Below are positions 18,649-27,677 of a stretch of 53,866 nt of DNA, in pieces (position 1 is the first letter of the stretch; the number at the start of each line of letters is the position of its first letter). Position numbers and translations under genes: made by a program. Under the pieces are notes generated by a model. It had not been told where the DNA came from and made no database searches. It saw only the letters and a list, made by a program, of their open reading frames with translations. The stretch spans positions 1 through 53,866 of the forward strand of contig CACHWO010000002.1 in assembly GCA_902583685.1 (NCBI GenBank), in the 5' to 3' direction. This DNA is from an uncultured Pelagibacteraceae bacterium (GTDB lineage: Bacteria; Pseudomonadota; Alphaproteobacteria; Pelagibacterales; Pelagibacteraceae).

Positions 18649-19134
18649 ATGTATAAAAAAATTTTAATAATTTTAATAGCTGTCTTTATTTTTTCTCAAT
18701 ATTTAGGTGTATCTCATGGAGCAAGTAGCGATAGCAGCAGCTCAGATATTTATGCGGATAAATATAAAGAGGGTAAAAAAATTGTATTAAGAGCTAAAAA
18801 ACTTGAAGAGAAAAATAAATTAGAAAAAGCAAATAAATTATATTCCAAAGCATTAATAAAATTTAAAGATGCTTATAAAACCGACAGAAAAAATCCTGAT
18901 ATTTTAAATTATTTAGGTTTTACCTTAAGAAAAACAGGTAAATTAAAAGAGGCAGAAAAGTATTATTTAGCAGGGTTAAAAATTAAACCCGATCATAATG
19001 GAATTAATGAATATTTAGGTGAATTATACGTTAATACTAATAGAATGGATCTAGCTAAAGAACGGTTGGCCGTTCTTAAAAATTGTAATTGTGAAGAGTA
19101 TTCAGAATTAAAAGAAATAATTGAAAAAAAATAA
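18649..19134 (+). CDS. exported TPR-repeat protein
   Basis: N-terminal signal peptide; TPR pattern NPDILNYLGFTLRKTGKLKEAEKYYLAGLKIKPDH. Confidence 0.82.
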   Translation: MYKKILIILIAVFIFSQYLGVSHGASSDSSSSDIYADKYKEGKKIVLRAKKLEEKNKLEKANKLYSKALIKFKDAYKTDRKNPDILNYLGFTLRKTGKLKEAEKYYLAGLKIKPDHNGINEYLGELYVNTNRMDLAKERLAVLKNCNCEEYSELKEIIEKK

Positions 19135-19521
19135 ATGCATATTGTTGAAGTTCTAGGTAGAATTTTTATTTCCACATTATTTATTGTTGAAGCAATTAAG
19201 AAATTTTTTTCTCCTGATGAGGGGATGATATATATGTCTGATTATGGAGTTCCAGAAATACTTTTTTACCCTTCTTTAATATTTGAGTTTGTGGTTCCTT
19301 TAATTTTGATTGCGGGTTTTAAAACTAGATTCTTTGCTTCTCTTCTATTTTTATTTGTTTTGTCGGTAACAGTAATTTTTCATACAGATTTTGGTAATAA
19401 TATGCAGATGATATCTTTCTTAAAAAATCTTGCAATTATGGGAGGATTGTTAATAATCATTTCAAACAAACCACAAATGTGTAGTATTGATTATTATTTA
19501 GAGTCAAAAAAAGGTAATTAA
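19135..19521 (+). CDS. DoxX family membrane protein
   Basis: LGRIFISTLFIVEAIKKF...YGVPEILFYPSLIFEFVVPLILIAGFKTR; start codon abuts the upstream stop. Confidence 0.82.
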   Translation: MHIVEVLGRIFISTLFIVEAIKKFFSPDEGMIYMSDYGVPEILFYPSLIFEFVVPLILIAGFKTRFFASLLFLFVLSVTVIFHTDFGNNMQMISFLKNLAIMGGLLIIISNKPQMCSIDYYLESKKGN

Positions 19522-19523
19522 TT

Positions 19524-19967
19524 TTGCCGAAAGAAAAAGATATTTACAAATTATTTAAACCTCAATTAACCCCTAAAGAAATGCTTGAGCACGGAGTTTT
19601 TGGCGGATCATATTTTGAAAATAAAGAAATGAAAGAATTTCCAAAGTCTTGGTTTAAAAAAGCAAAGCTGAGTAAAAATTTTAATGTTGAATTAAATCGT
19701 TTTAAAGTAAGAGCGGGTTTGACCAGACAGGACTGGATGAAGAAAGGTTGGATTTTTAAGGAGGATCCGCTTGGGTGGTTTCAATGGTATTGCAGATATT
19801 CAAATGGAAGAAGAATTAAAGGTGTTGATGAAGTTCAAATACAAAGATGGCTAAATTTTACAAGACATGTAAAGGCAATTGCAAAAAATTGTGAAAAGAA
19901 TGATCTATCTTGTAGAAGAAGACAAAGACAAGCCATACTTCAATGGGCTTATGATCCGTTCATTTAA
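19524..19967 (+). CDS. conserved hypothetical protein (WMKKGWI...DPLGWFQWYCRYSNGRR family), TTG start
   Basis: 147-aa ORF; I recall similar uncharacterised proteins in bacteria and some eukaryotes; its 3' end is duplicated at 23775-23847. Confidence 0.75.
   Translation: MPKEKDIYKLFKPQLTPKEMLEHGVFGGSYFENKEMKEFPKSWFKKAKLSKNFNVELNRFKVRAGLTRQDWMKKGWIFKEDPLGWFQWYCRYSNGRRIKGVDEVQIQRWLNFTRHVKAIAKNCEKNDLSCRRRQRQAILQWAYDPFI
19895..19967. repeat. direct repeat copy 1 (73 bp), the 3' end of the 19524-19967 CDS
   Basis: aaagaatgatctatcttgtagaagaagacaaAgacaagccatacttcaatgggcttaTGatccgttcatttaa; 70/73 identical to 23775-23847 by manual alignment. Confidence 0.97.
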
Positions 19968-20575
19968 TCTAAAATATTAATAATACTTTTTTTAATAGTT
20001 TCACTTACTTTGATGGTCCCTTCTTTATTTGGATGAATTCCGTCTTTTTGATTTAAGCTTGGGTTAAGTGCTACTCCTTCAAGAAGAAATGGGATTAAGG
20101 GTAAATTATATTTTTTTGATAATTCTGGATAAATATCATCAAACTCTTTTTTATATTTTTTTCCATGAGTATTTGGCGCAACCATCCCGGCTAAAATAAT
20201 TTTAATTTTTTTATTGTTAGCAATATTTATAATTTGTTCTAAATTTTTTTTTGTTTCGTCTGGCTGAATCCCCCTAAGCATATCATTAGCTCCTAATCCT
20301 AAAATGATTAAATCTATTCTTGGTTCTGATAAAATCCAATCAACTCTATTCAATCCACCTGATGACGTGCTTCCAGAAACACTTCCATTAACAATTTTTA
20401 TATTTAAACCAGCTTCCTTAAGATTGTTTTCTAAAACTGTTGATAAATGGTGTTCTTTAGATAATCCATATCCAGCCATCAAGCTATCACCGAACAAAAC
20501 TACCTTTTCTATTGCACTTGCGTTTATGTGCACTAGAAAGATTGTCAAAATTTTTATAAATATAGTCTTATTCAT
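19964..20575 (-). CDS. tesA: arylesterase / GDSL (SGNH) lysophospholipase, TesA-like
   Basis: VVLFGDSLMAGYGLS, GLGANDMLRGI, DGIHPNKEGT; ORF track starts at 20728 but MNKTIFIKILT with signal peptide at 20575 is the likely start. Confidence 0.9.
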   Translation of the reverse strand: MNKTIFIKILTIFLVHINASAIEKVVLFGDSLMAGYGLSKEHHLSTVLENNLKEAGLNIKIVNGSVSGSTSSGGLNRVDWILSEPRIDLIILGLGANDMLRGIQPDETKKNLEQIINIANNKKIKIILAGMVAPNTHGKKYKKEFDDIYPELSKKYNLPLIPFLLEGVALNPSLNQKDGIHPNKEGTIKVSETIKKSIINILD

Positions 20576-21239
20576 GAATACTATTCTTAAATTAAAAAAA
20601 ATAAATCTCAAATACCAAACTGGTATAGATAGTATCAATGTTTTAAAGAATATTGATTTAAATATAAAGAAAAAAGAAACCGTTTCTGTTGTTGGGGAAA
20701 GTGGCTCAGGGAAAACAAGTTTAATCATGTTAATTGGGGGGTTGGAGAAACCTAACTCTGGTAAAATAATTTTCCAAGAACAAGAAATTACAGACCTTAG
20801 CGAAGATGAGGTATCTGAGATAAGAAAGAAAAATATTGGAATAATTTTTCAGTCGTTTTATTTAATTCCTAATTACACAGCAGTTGAAAATGTTGCGCTT
20901 ACACTTGAGCTCAATAATTTTAAAAATCCAGAAAAAGAGGCAAAAATTTTATTAGATCGTTTTGGTTTAAAACATCGTTTTAATAATCTACCAAGTCAAC
21001 TATCAGGTGGTGAACAACAAAGGGTTTCTATCGCCAGAGCAATTGCAATGAAACCAGAATTAATTTTAGCTGATGAGCCAACCGGAAACTTGGATACTGA
21101 AAATTCTATCATGATTGCAAATATTCTATTTAAGTATGTAAAAGAAGAAGGCTCTTCTTTAATCATGGTAACTCATGACACTAAACTTGCTGACAAAGCT
21201 AAAAGGAAAATAAAAATTAAAGATGGAAAAATTAAATAA
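20574..21239 (+). CDS. ABC transporter ATP-binding protein, LolD/YbbA-like
   Basis: GESGSGKTSL Walker A, LSGGEQQRVSIARA signature, LILADEPTGNLD Walker B; the 5' part of the track ORF is antisense to tesA, so start is placed at 20574. Confidence 0.92.
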   Translation: MNTILKLKKINLKYQTGIDSINVLKNIDLNIKKKETVSVVGESGSGKTSLIMLIGGLEKPNSGKIIFQEQEITDLSEDEVSEIRKKNIGIIFQSFYLIPNYTAVENVALTLELNNFKNPEKEAKILLDRFGLKHRFNNLPSQLSGGEQQRVSIARAIAMKPELILADEPTGNLDTENSIMIANILFKYVKEEGSSLIMVTHDTKLADKAKRKIKIKDGKIK

Positions 21240-23757
21240 TCCTTCAGAATTTAGTTTGATTTTAAAATATGCTTTAAAAGACTTAAGCAGAAATTATCAT
21301 AAAATATCTAGTATCATTCTTACGCTATTTATAAGTCTTTTTATCTTAAGTGCTATTTTCACAATTGAAGATAGTCTTAAAAAAGAACTAAATGATAATG
21401 CCAAAGCACTTTTAGGTGGAGATTTAGAGATTGATTACAATCGTAATCCAGGAAATTTAGATTTAGTTAATCAAGTAAAAGAATTTGCAACTGTTTCTCA
21501 AATGATTGAGTTCAGTACTATGCTTTCAACAACAGGAAGAGAAAAAAATAAATCCTTATTTACTAGAATTAAAACTGTGGATGAAAAATATCCTTTATAT
21601 GGAAATGTTGTTTATGAGCCAATTGGTGCTTATGAAAGAATGCAAAAAGAACCTTACTCTATCCTTATCAATGAAAGTTTATCAAAAACCCTTAATATAA
21701 AAATTAATGAAAAGGTAAAAGTTCAAGATCAAAACTTTACAGTAATTGGAATTATTAAATCAGTACCAGATGTTAGTGGATTTGTTGCATTTGGAGATTG
21801 GGCTTTAGCAGGAAAACAAACTTTAGAAATTTTAAAACTAAATGGAATTGGAAGCTTTTTAAACTATGAATACAAAGTAAAATTTAACGAAAAAGATAAA
21901 CCAGAAGAAATCGAACAACGAATTGAGGAAATTTTTAAAGACGATCAAAAAGTAAAGCTTAGATATCCTGAAAATTCTGCTAGTGGAATAAAGAGAATTA
22001 TTAATAATTTTTCTCAATTTTTATCTCTTGTATCAATCAGTGCAATGTTAATTGCAGGCATTGGAATCGCTAATACTCTGCTTTCTTTTATCAATCAAAA
22101 CAACATGTCTATTGCTGTAAGAAAGGCAGTTGGCTTTTATTCGGGTAATATTAAAACATTATATTACCTTCAGTTATTTATGCTTTTATTCATCATCACT
22201 GTTGTTGCTTATGGATCGAGTTTTTTAATTGTACCAATAGTAGATAAATATCTATCTGATGGATTAGGATTGAATGTTTATCCAGTGTTTTCGTTACTTA
22301 ATTTTTTAAAAATATTTTTAGTGGGTTTGATAGTTCTTGTAATTTTTTCTATTCCAACAATCAGTTCTATAGATCAAGTAAAAGCCTCTAATTTATTTAG
22401 AAACGTATTTCAAAACCTTGAATTTTATTATTCTAAGAGATCAGTTGTTTTAAGCCTTATTTTATTATCTATCTTAATTTTATTATTCACGATTGGATCT
22501 GAACAACCCTCTTATAGCTTGGGTTATTTTGCTGCTTTTTTTGTTTGTTTAATTGTATTTTTCTTACTTTCAAAATTAATCATTTTTTTTCTTAAAAAAT
22601 TCAAATCAAGTCCAATAATTTCTTTAAAAGTTTCAATTAAAAATATTACTCAGACAAAAAGTATAACTCCTATTACAGTTATGTCTCTAGGGTTAGGGGT
22701 TACTTTGTTATTAACTTTAGCTTTAGTTGGTACAAATTTTCAAAGAGAAATTGCTAAATCTATTCCTGATATTGCGCCTGATTATTTCTTTGTCGGTATT
22801 CAAAAAGGAGAAAGAGAGAAATTTGAACAGGGTATTTTAAATATGGATCCAAATGCATATATTGAAATTGTACCAATGGTTTCATCTGGTATAGTAAAAA
22901 TTAATGGTATTGATCCTAATACTTACATTAAACCAGATAATGACAGTTACTGGGTTATTGGTAGTGAGCGAAGATCCTCGTGGGTAGAAAGTGTGCCTGA
23001 AGATAACCTAATTTTAGAAGGTGAGTGGTGGGATTTATCAAAACCAGATCAACTTCAAATATCTTTAGATGCAAAAGTTGCTAAGGATTTTAACATCCTG
23101 TTAGGTGATATCTTTACTTTAAATGTTTATGGACGTGAAATTGAAGGAAAAGTAGTAAATTTTAGAGAAGTTAATTATCGAGATTTAAACATCAACTTTG
23201 CAATGTTATTTAACCCTCAGTTTGCAAAAAATATTCCACATGAGTATTTGGCTACTGCAAAATTTAATTCAAATAAATTTGATGAAACTGAAATGCTTGA
23301 AATCATGCCAAGTTTATCAATGATTAAAATTGCAGATTATTTATCAAAAGTTACAGCTGTTTTAAATAAGGTATTTATTGCGGTTACATTAATTTCAGCT
23401 ATTACCATTGTTATAGGCTTAATCGTAATTTCAAGTGCAATTATGGTTCAAGGAAAAGTAAAAGAATATCAAAATTTGGTTTTTAAAATTTTAGGTTTTA
23501 CAAAAAAACAAATTATTTTTTCGTCTTTAATTGAATTTATCATTATCTTTAAATCTGTAATTTTAATTGCAGTATTCTTTGCTGTGATTGGTTCAAAATT
23601 TATTATGGAAAATATTTTTGAATTAGTGTGGATGTTTGACTTTAAGATTTTAATTTATTTAGGACTTTCAATTGGTTTTGTTACCTTGGTTTTGATATTA
23701 TTAACTAATTTAAAATATCTAAATCCTAAGGTTTATCCTCTAATAAGAAATCAATAA
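21223..23757 (+). CDS. ABC transporter permease, FtsX/YbbP-like
   Basis: 844 aa with MacB-like/FtsX permease pattern; overlaps the ATPase gene end. Confidence 0.9.
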   Translation: MEKLNNPSEFSLILKYALKDLSRNYHKISSIILTLFISLFILSAIFTIEDSLKKELNDNAKALLGGDLEIDYNRNPGNLDLVNQVKEFATVSQMIEFSTMLSTTGREKNKSLFTRIKTVDEKYPLYGNVVYEPIGAYERMQKEPYSILINESLSKTLNIKINEKVKVQDQNFTVIGIIKSVPDVSGFVAFGDWALAGKQTLEILKLNGIGSFLNYEYKVKFNEKDKPEEIEQRIEEIFKDDQKVKLRYPENSASGIKRIINNFSQFLSLVSISAMLIAGIGIANTLLSFINQNNMSIAVRKAVGFYSGNIKTLYYLQLFMLLFIITVVAYGSSFLIVPIVDKYLSDGLGLNVYPVFSLLNFLKIFLVGLIVLVIFSIPTISSIDQVKASNLFRNVFQNLEFYYSKRSVVLSLILLSILILLFTIGSEQPSYSLGYFAAFFVCLIVFFLLSKLIIFFLKKFKSSPIISLKVSIKNITQTKSITPITVMSLGLGVTLLLTLALVGTNFQREIAKSIPDIAPDYFFVGIQKGEREKFEQGILNMDPNAYIEIVPMVSSGIVKINGIDPNTYIKPDNDSYWVIGSERRSSWVESVPEDNLILEGEWWDLSKPDQLQISLDAKVAKDFNILLGDIFTLNVYGREIEGKVVNFREVNYRDLNINFAMLFNPQFAKNIPHEYLATAKFNSNKFDETEMLEIMPSLSMIKIADYLSKVTAVLNKVFIAVTLISAITIVIGLIVISSAIMVQGKVKEYQNLVFKILGFTKKQIIFSSLIEFIIIFKSVILIAVFFAVIGSKFIMENIFELVWMFDFKILIYLGLSIGFVTLVLILLTNLKYLNPKVYPLIRNQ

Positions 23758-23774
23758 TTAAAATTTTTGAATTT

Positions 23775-23847
23775 AAAGAATGATCTATCTTGTAGAAGAA
23801 GACAAGGACAAGCCATACTTCAATGGGCTTACAATCCGTTCATTTAA
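23775..23847. repeat. direct repeat copy 2 (73 bp); orphan 3' remnant of the 19524-19967 gene
   Basis: Encodes KNDLSCRRRQGQAILQWAYNPFI-stop without an upstream ORF; three mismatches to copy 1. Confidence 0.95.
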
Positions 23848-25150
23848 GCGGTTGTATCATTTGCTCAGGAAGCCATAGGGCTAACTGAGGAAAAGAAATT
23901 ATTATAACTACCGCTAGAATCATTAAAAGAAACAAAGGAAAGGCACTTCTGGCTATGAAACCCATATCTCTTTTTGCCATACCTTGAAGAACAAATAAGT
24001 TGAAGCCAACTGGTGGAGTAATTTGGGCCATCTCAACAACTATAACTAAATAAATTCCAAACCAAATCATATCAAACCCAGCTTGTCTTATCATAGGCTC
24101 GATAATTGCCATTGTAAGAACTACAGCGGATATTCCATCTAAAAACATTCCAAGAATAATGTAAAAAATGGTTAAAACGAAAAGTAACATGTAAGGAGAT
24201 AAATGAAGTGTTTCTATAAATACTGCTAAGTTTTTTGGAAGACCTGTAAACGCCATTGATAATGTCAGAAATGATGAACCGGCCAAAATAAATGCAATCA
24301 TACAAGAGGTTTTAGTTGCTCCTAATAATGATTTACTAAAAGTGTCTTTGGTTAAACTTTTTTGAAAAAAAGATAAGACCAAAGCTCCCAAAACACCTAA
24401 AGATGCTGCTTCTGTAGCAGTTGCAATACCTGCATAAATTGATCCAATAACTGCAAAAATTAAAAGTATAACAGGCAATAATTGTCCAGACTGTTTTATT
24501 TTATCAACAAATGAAAAATCTTCACTTATAACTGGCATTATTTTTTTATTTTTTAAAGACCAGCAAACTACGTAAATCATAAATAAAAAAGCCAAACAAA
24601 TTCCTGGAATTATTCCAGCTATAAAAAGCTTAGCAATAGACTCCTCAACAGTAACACCATAAATAATCAAAATTATTGAGGGTGGAATAAGTAATCCTAA
24701 AGTTCCAGAACCTGCTAAGGTGCCAATTAAAAATTTTTCAGGGTAATTTCTTTTTCTTAACTCAGGGATAGACATTTTACCAACAGTTGCAACAGTTGCT
24801 GCTGAAGATCCTGAAATAGCTGCAAATATCGCACAACCTAAAATATTTACATGAATTAATCCACCTGGCAACTTTGAAAGCCACGGTGATAGCCCTTTAA
24901 ATAAATTTTCCGACAGTTTTGTTCTAAATAAAATTTCACCCATCCAAACAAAAAGTGGTAAGGCTGTTAATGACCAAGAGGAAGCCATACTCCACATAGT
25001 CGTTGCCATTGCGTCACCCACTGGTCTTGATGTAAACATCATCATTCCAATTGTAGAGACTCCAATCATGCTTATACCTACCCAAATACCTGAGCCAAGA
25101 AAAAATAAAAGAACACTTATAAAAAATATTGTTAAATAAACTTCAGTCAT
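23840..25150 (-). CDS. dctM: TRAP transporter large permease, DctM-like
   Basis: 12-TM DctM pattern, GTLAGSGTLGLLIPPSIILIIYGV, QITPPVGFNLFVLQG. Confidence 0.95.
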   Translation of the reverse strand: MTEVYLTIFFISVLLFFLGSGIWVGISMIGVSTIGMMMFTSRPVGDAMATTMWSMASSWSLTALPLFVWMGEILFRTKLSENLFKGLSPWLSKLPGGLIHVNILGCAIFAAISGSSAATVATVGKMSIPELRKRNYPEKFLIGTLAGSGTLGLLIPPSIILIIYGVTVEESIAKLFIAGIIPGICLAFLFMIYVVCWSLKNKKIMPVISEDFSFVDKIKQSGQLLPVILLIFAVIGSIYAGIATATEAASLGVLGALVLSFFQKSLTKDTFSKSLLGATKTSCMIAFILAGSSFLTLSMAFTGLPKNLAVFIETLHLSPYMLLFVLTIFYIILGMFLDGISAVVLTMAIIEPMIRQAGFDMIWFGIYLVIVVEMAQITPPVGFNLFVLQGMAKRDMGFIARSAFPLFLLMILAVVIIISFPQLALWLPEQMIQPLK

Positions 25151-25634
25151 TTGATTGAACTATTAATGTTTTGAGTAAATTATGTGTTATACAAACAAAA
25201 AAGATAATCGATCCTATCGCTACACCAGTCTGAGGTATCCATAGTAAAATTTCATCTGCCCCTTGACTTCTTTCAGCTAACTGAATTGAAACAATCCACA
25301 TTTTAATAAAATAATAAGCTAAAAAACCTGAAAAAAAAGTTGATACTGCTAGACACCAAATTATTAAAAATTTTAAAAATCTTCCTTTTGCTTTTTCTAA
25401 AAATAAAGTAATTCGGATGTGAGCATTTTCATTGAATGTATATGCGAGTGCTAAAAATGATGCTGATGCTAAGCTATAACCAGAGTATTCAGTTAAACCA
25501 CGAATATAAAAACCAAAAATTCTTGAGGTTATTCCTAAAACAATAGTCCCTAAAATTAAGATTAAAAAAATAGCTGCTAGGTATCCTGAGAATTTATAAA
25601 ATGAATTTAAAAATTTATCTAATTTTTGAAGCAT
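25143..25634 (-). CDS. dctQ: TRAP transporter small permease, DctQ-like
   Basis: 4-TM DctQ pattern; between dctM and dctP. Confidence 0.92.
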   Translation of the reverse strand: MLQKLDKFLNSFYKFSGYLAAIFLILILGTIVLGITSRIFGFYIRGLTEYSGYSLASASFLALAYTFNENAHIRITLFLEKAKGRFLKFLIIWCLAVSTFFSGFLAYYFIKMWIVSIQLAERSQGADEILLWIPQTGVAIGSIIFFVCITHNLLKTLIVQSND

Positions 25635-25662
25635 AAAGGCCGTACCCTATTATACGGCCTTT
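25635..25662 (-). terminator. intercistronic hairpin between dctP and dctQ
   Basis: aaaggccgta-(8 nt)-tacggccttt, perfect 10-bp stem abutting the dctQ ATG; weak U-tract on the minus strand. Confidence 0.75.
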
Positions 25663-25677
25663 TTGCCTAAATTAAAT

Positions 25678-26649
25678 TTATTTATAAGCCGATAAAACAG
25701 CCTGTCCTCTTGATCCAGCTCTACCTGCCCATTCTTTAGCCATAGTAGCACCAGTTTTTTTAAAATGACTTTGTAAAGCTGCATTAACTTTTCCAACTAC
25801 CATTCCAGCATCTGCTAAAGCTTTTTTATCTGCAACATTACCTCTCTTAGATAAGTTCCAGCCTTTTCTCTCAGCAACTGCTGCTTGGTTCATAACCATT
25901 TTTTTTGTTGCATCATCGAGTTTGTTCCAAGCTTTCTTATTTACAACAACCATATTTTTTGGAAACCATGCTGCAATATCATAGAAATATTTAACACCAT
26001 TTTCCCAAATTTTACTATTTTTACCAGTTGTTGGTGATGTAATCATACTTTCTACCATTCCTGTAGAAAATGCCTGACTGATAGCAACAGCTTCAAGTTT
26101 TGTTGGTTTCATACCAGTAAGTTCAGCAATTCTAATTGTAGCTGAGTTATAAGCTCTAAACTTTAGACCTTTAAGATCGTTAACTGAATTTATAGCCTTC
26201 TTACTATATAATCCTTGTGCAGGCCACGGTACTGCATAAAGAAAAACTAATCCCTTTTCATCAAGTCCCTTTATCAACTCTGGTTTAGAGGCTTTGTAAA
26301 GTTTTTGAGCATCAGAGTAAGTTTGAGCAACAAAAGGGATTGAGTCTACTTCTAATAATGGATCAAATTTTCCATGTGCAGACATAAATCGTTCACCGAT
26401 TTGTGTTTGTCCTGTTTGAACAGCTCTTAAAATAGCTCCACCCTTAAACAATGAACCTCCAGGATGTGTTTTTATTGTTAATTTACCACCTGACTTTTCA
26501 GTCACTGCTTTTGCAAACTCAGCTGCATTTTGTGAGTGAAAGTTACCAGCCCCATATGCTAGAGCCATATTCCACGTCTCTGCTTGAGCTGTACCTATAC
26601 TGATAAGTAAAGAGGTTAATATTATACTTATTTTCTTAATTATATTCAT
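25678..26649 (-). CDS. dctP: TRAP transporter solute-binding protein, DctP-like
   Basis: Signal peptide; DctP-type motif LKGLKFRAYNSATIRIAELTGMKP. Confidence 0.93.
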   Translation of the reverse strand: MNIIKKISIILTSLLISIGTAQAETWNMALAYGAGNFHSQNAAEFAKAVTEKSGGKLTIKTHPGGSLFKGGAILRAVQTGQTQIGERFMSAHGKFDPLLEVDSIPFVAQTYSDAQKLYKASKPELIKGLDEKGLVFLYAVPWPAQGLYSKKAINSVNDLKGLKFRAYNSATIRIAELTGMKPTKLEAVAISQAFSTGMVESMITSPTTGKNSKIWENGVKYFYDIAAWFPKNMVVVNKKAWNKLDDATKKMVMNQAAVAERKGWNLSKRGNVADKKALADAGMVVGKVNAALQSHFKKTGATMAKEWAGRAGSRGQAVLSAYK

Positions 26650-26745
26650 TTTTTCCCCCTATAATTAATATAAGCTATTTCACATTCACCAAGAGCAAAT
26701 TGCAAGTGATATTTTAATAAATATTTCTTTAAAGAGGCCCTTAAA

Positions 26746-27402
26746 ATGAATATAAATAGCTCCTTAATGGAAAATATTCTCCTACCCAAAGTTATAATAT
26801 TTTTTCAGATAGTTTTTATTGATATTGTCATGGCTGCTGACAATGCGATCATAATAGGTTTAATAGCCTCATCCTTTGCTGCTCAGGATAGAAAAAGAAT
26901 AATTTTACTAGGTGTTTTTGGTGCATTCCTTTTTAGAGTTATTTTCGCAGCAATAACTGTTCAGCTCTTACAATATCCAATTCTTAAAGTCTTAGGCGGG
27001 GTTTTATTAATCTGGATTATAGTAAAACTAATTAAAGATTTGGAAATTTTTGATGCTTTAAAAACTACCAAACAACAAACTCCTAAACCAAAAAAACCTC
27101 CATCTTTTGCTTCTGCTGTTTATGCAATTGTAGTTGCAGATGTTACATTGAGCTTTGATAATGTTTTAGGTGTGGCCGCTGCAGCAAAAAATGAAACAGG
27201 TTTATTAATTTTTGGATTACTTCTATCAGTTTTACTTGTCGGTACAGTAGCAACCTTTTTTGCAAATTACATAAAAAATCATAAATGGGTTGGTGTCCTT
27301 GGATTGTTTGTAATTTTAATAGTTGCTGTACAATTAATACTAGGTGGAACTAACGATATTTACCCAGGAGTAATACCAGAAATTATTTTAAAAATAGTTT
27401 AA
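26746..27402 (+). CDS. TerC/YjbE-family integral membrane protein
   Basis: DIVMAADNAIIIGLIA and VVADVTLSFDNVLGVAAAA, paired TerC acidic motifs. Confidence 0.92.
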   Translation: MNINSSLMENILLPKVIIFFQIVFIDIVMAADNAIIIGLIASSFAAQDRKRIILLGVFGAFLFRVIFAAITVQLLQYPILKVLGGVLLIWIIVKLIKDLEIFDALKTTKQQTPKPKKPPSFASAVYAIVVADVTLSFDNVLGVAAAAKNETGLLIFGLLLSVLLVGTVATFFANYIKNHKWVGVLGLFVILIVAVQLILGGTNDIYPGVIPEIILKIV

Positions 27403-27415
27403 TCTTATACTAAAT

Positions 27416-27619
27416 TTATTTTCTACCCCATTTAATTCTGTTCCAAATTCTTTCATGTACATAATAAATAAATATCTTTGTTACTGCTTCTACGCCAGCG
27501 ATAAAACCTCCTAATTCAATACTTCCAGTAATTATCCAAGCTATTACAAAAGTATCTAAACTTGCGGTGATACGCCAAGTTATTGCTTTTGCTATTGATC
27601 TTTTTGCTTGGGATTTCAT
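27416..27619 (-). CDS. DUF2061 membrane protein
   Basis: KSIAKAITWRITASLDTFVIAWIITGS...EAVTKIFIYYVHERIWNRI. Confidence 0.85.
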   Translation of the reverse strand: MKSQAKRSIAKAITWRITASLDTFVIAWIITGSIELGGFIAGVEAVTKIFIYYVHERIWNRIKWGRK

Positions 27620-27677
27620 ATAAATATTTTACCTCGATTTTTTACCTTATTAAATTTTGAATAGACAAAGGAGTCAA

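Noticed and set aside
20304-20573. N-terminal extension of the YbbA-like ATPase in the ORF track
   Set aside because: Antisense to tesA-like coding sequence and without ABC homology; real start is 20574.
20576-20728. N-terminal extension of the TesA-like ORF
   Set aside because: Antisense to the ABC ATPase Walker A region; signal peptide starts at MNKTIF (20575).
26650-26745. Possible yybP-ykoY-type riboswitch upstream of the TerC-like gene
   Set aside because: TerC genes often carry one, but I could not identify the conserved loop sequences here.
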